From an uncultured Oscillospiraceae bacterium (lineage in GTDB: Bacteria; Bacillota; Clostridia; Oscillospirales; Oscillospiraceae), in NCBI GenBank assembly GCA_900758955.1, contig CAAETL010000124.1, positions 1 to 5,788 on the forward strand: a stretch of 5,788 nucleotides of DNA, written 5' to 3'. Below the pieces are notes generated by a model, which saw nothing but the letters and a program-made list of their open reading frames with translations, had not been told where the DNA came from and made no database searches. This document shows, piece after piece, positions 5,240-5,788 of the stretch; position 1 is the stretch's first letter, and every line of letters starts with the position of its first letter. The translations under genes were made by a program, and so were the position numbers.

Positions 5240-5788
5240 TCAATCCAGCAGGGAGAGCTGCTCCTCTCCCTTGTCCTCTCCCTTCAACAGGGCCCCTGCC
5301 GCGGGCAGACTGCGGGCCTTGTACCGGGTGGGATTTTGAATGGCGGTTTGGGCCAGAACATTGGCCCCGCTTACTTTATATTTGGGTTTCAGGGTCATCA
5401 CCGCCACACCCTGGGTGTTACGGGTGGCCTTGGTGGCAAGCTCGCTGGTGTCAACCACCAGGGCCCGGCCCTCCGTGGAGAACACCGCCACCTTCTCCTC
5501 CTGGGTCAAAAGCAGCGCCGCGGCCAACGGGGATTTGTCCGAATACGCGCCGGTGAGTTTTTTCCGCCGGGTGCGGGTTTGATAGGCGGCCAATTCCACC
5601 CTGGCGGCCTTCCCGTTTTCAAAGACAAAGAGCAGCTGTCCGGTGTAGTTTCCCGGGAGACAGGCCCATACTACACTCTCTCCCTCGTCCATGTCAAGCT
5701 TGGCGGGGAGATACTCCCCCAACAAGCTGGCTTTGGTGTCGTCAAACTGGGACAGTTGGGTTTTATAGCACTGCTGCCGGTTGGTGAA
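5240..5788 (-). CDS. Type IIA DNA topoisomerase subunit A (ParC/GyrA family), C-terminal 182 residues
   Basis: The frame is open from the window edge to a TGA at 5242-5240, so the N-terminal catalytic part, including the active-site Tyr, lies outside. Visible segments are FTNRQQCYKTQLSQF at the edge, then DDTKASLLGEYLPAKL, then LLFVFENGKAARVELAAYQT, KLTGAYSDKSPL, TEGRALVVDTSELATKATRN and TQGVAVMTLK. Repeating units of the type 'TxxGxAxxxxxxEL' with a following GxxVMxL are blades of the C-terminal beta-pinwheel that wraps DNA. The ending, RSLPAAGALLKGEDKGEEQLSLL, is a short acidic tail. No GyrA-box (QRRGGKG-type) is visible in the part present, which leans towards a topoisomerase IV A subunit or ParC-like paralogue, but the missing part could hold it. 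The enzyme would act with a ParE/GyrB-type ATPase to decatenate or supercoil DNA. The TTG at 5725 is internal, not a start. Confidence 0.9.
   Translation of the reverse strand, partial: FTNRQQCYKTQLSQFDDTKASLLGEYLPAKLDMDEGESVVWACLPGNYTGQLLFVFENGKAARVELAAYQTRTRRKKLTGAYSDKSPLAAALLLTQEEKVAVFSTEGRALVVDTSELATKATRNTQGVAVMTLKPKYKVSGANVLAQTAIQNPTRYKARSLPAAGALLKGEDKGEEQLSLLD

Overview
The window looks like chromosomal DNA from a GC-rich gut Firmicute of the class Clostridia, most likely the Oscillospiraceae (Flavonifractor, Pseudoflavonifractor, Intestinimonas or Oscillibacter-like). The reasons are the high GC content, strong AGGAGG-type ribosome binding sites, U-tailed intrinsic terminators, a CCA-encoding tRNA gene, and proteins of clostridial type: a YitT/DUF2179 transporter-like protein, an orphan LUD protein, and a sigma/anti-sigma pair followed by a lipoprotein and an AlgI-type MBOAT acyltransferase. 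The genus is inferred and cannot be proven here.

All supported genes lie on the minus strand, so transcription runs from high to low coordinates. At the right edge (5788 to 5240) is the C-terminal part of a type IIA topoisomerase A subunit (ParC/GyrA family). It is followed, in gene order, by a YitT-family membrane protein (5196-4231), a LUD-domain protein with a four-cysteine motif (4227-3631, only 3 nt after the YitT stop) and a large lipoprotein with a transglutaminase-like C-terminal domain (3516-2422). That domain appears to have lost its catalytic Cys and His.

The centre (2421-1938) is a regulatory block. It holds a hairpin after the lipoprotein gene, a sigma-A-type promoter (2360-2333), a tRNA-Gly(GCC) gene (2306-2231), a perfect 21-bp-stem terminator directly abutting the tRNA 3' end, a second and bidirectional terminator (2127-2090), and an ECF-type promoter (1956-1927).

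The left part (1937-1) is a candidate envelope-stress unit: an ECF sigma factor, an overlapping single-pass membrane anti-sigma-like protein, a small DUF4358-like lipoprotein 11 nt downstream, and, after a 72-nt gap, the first 50 codons of an MBOAT (AlgI-like) O-acyltransferase that runs off the edge. The probable logic is that the sigma factor drives its own operon, the membrane protein restrains it and may sense the cell surface, and the lipoprotein and acyltransferase act on the envelope. This is inference from order and domain type. No mobile element, CRISPR array or clearly new defence system was seen. The most unusual items are the inactive-looking transglutaminase lipoprotein and the coupling of an ECF module to an MBOAT gene.
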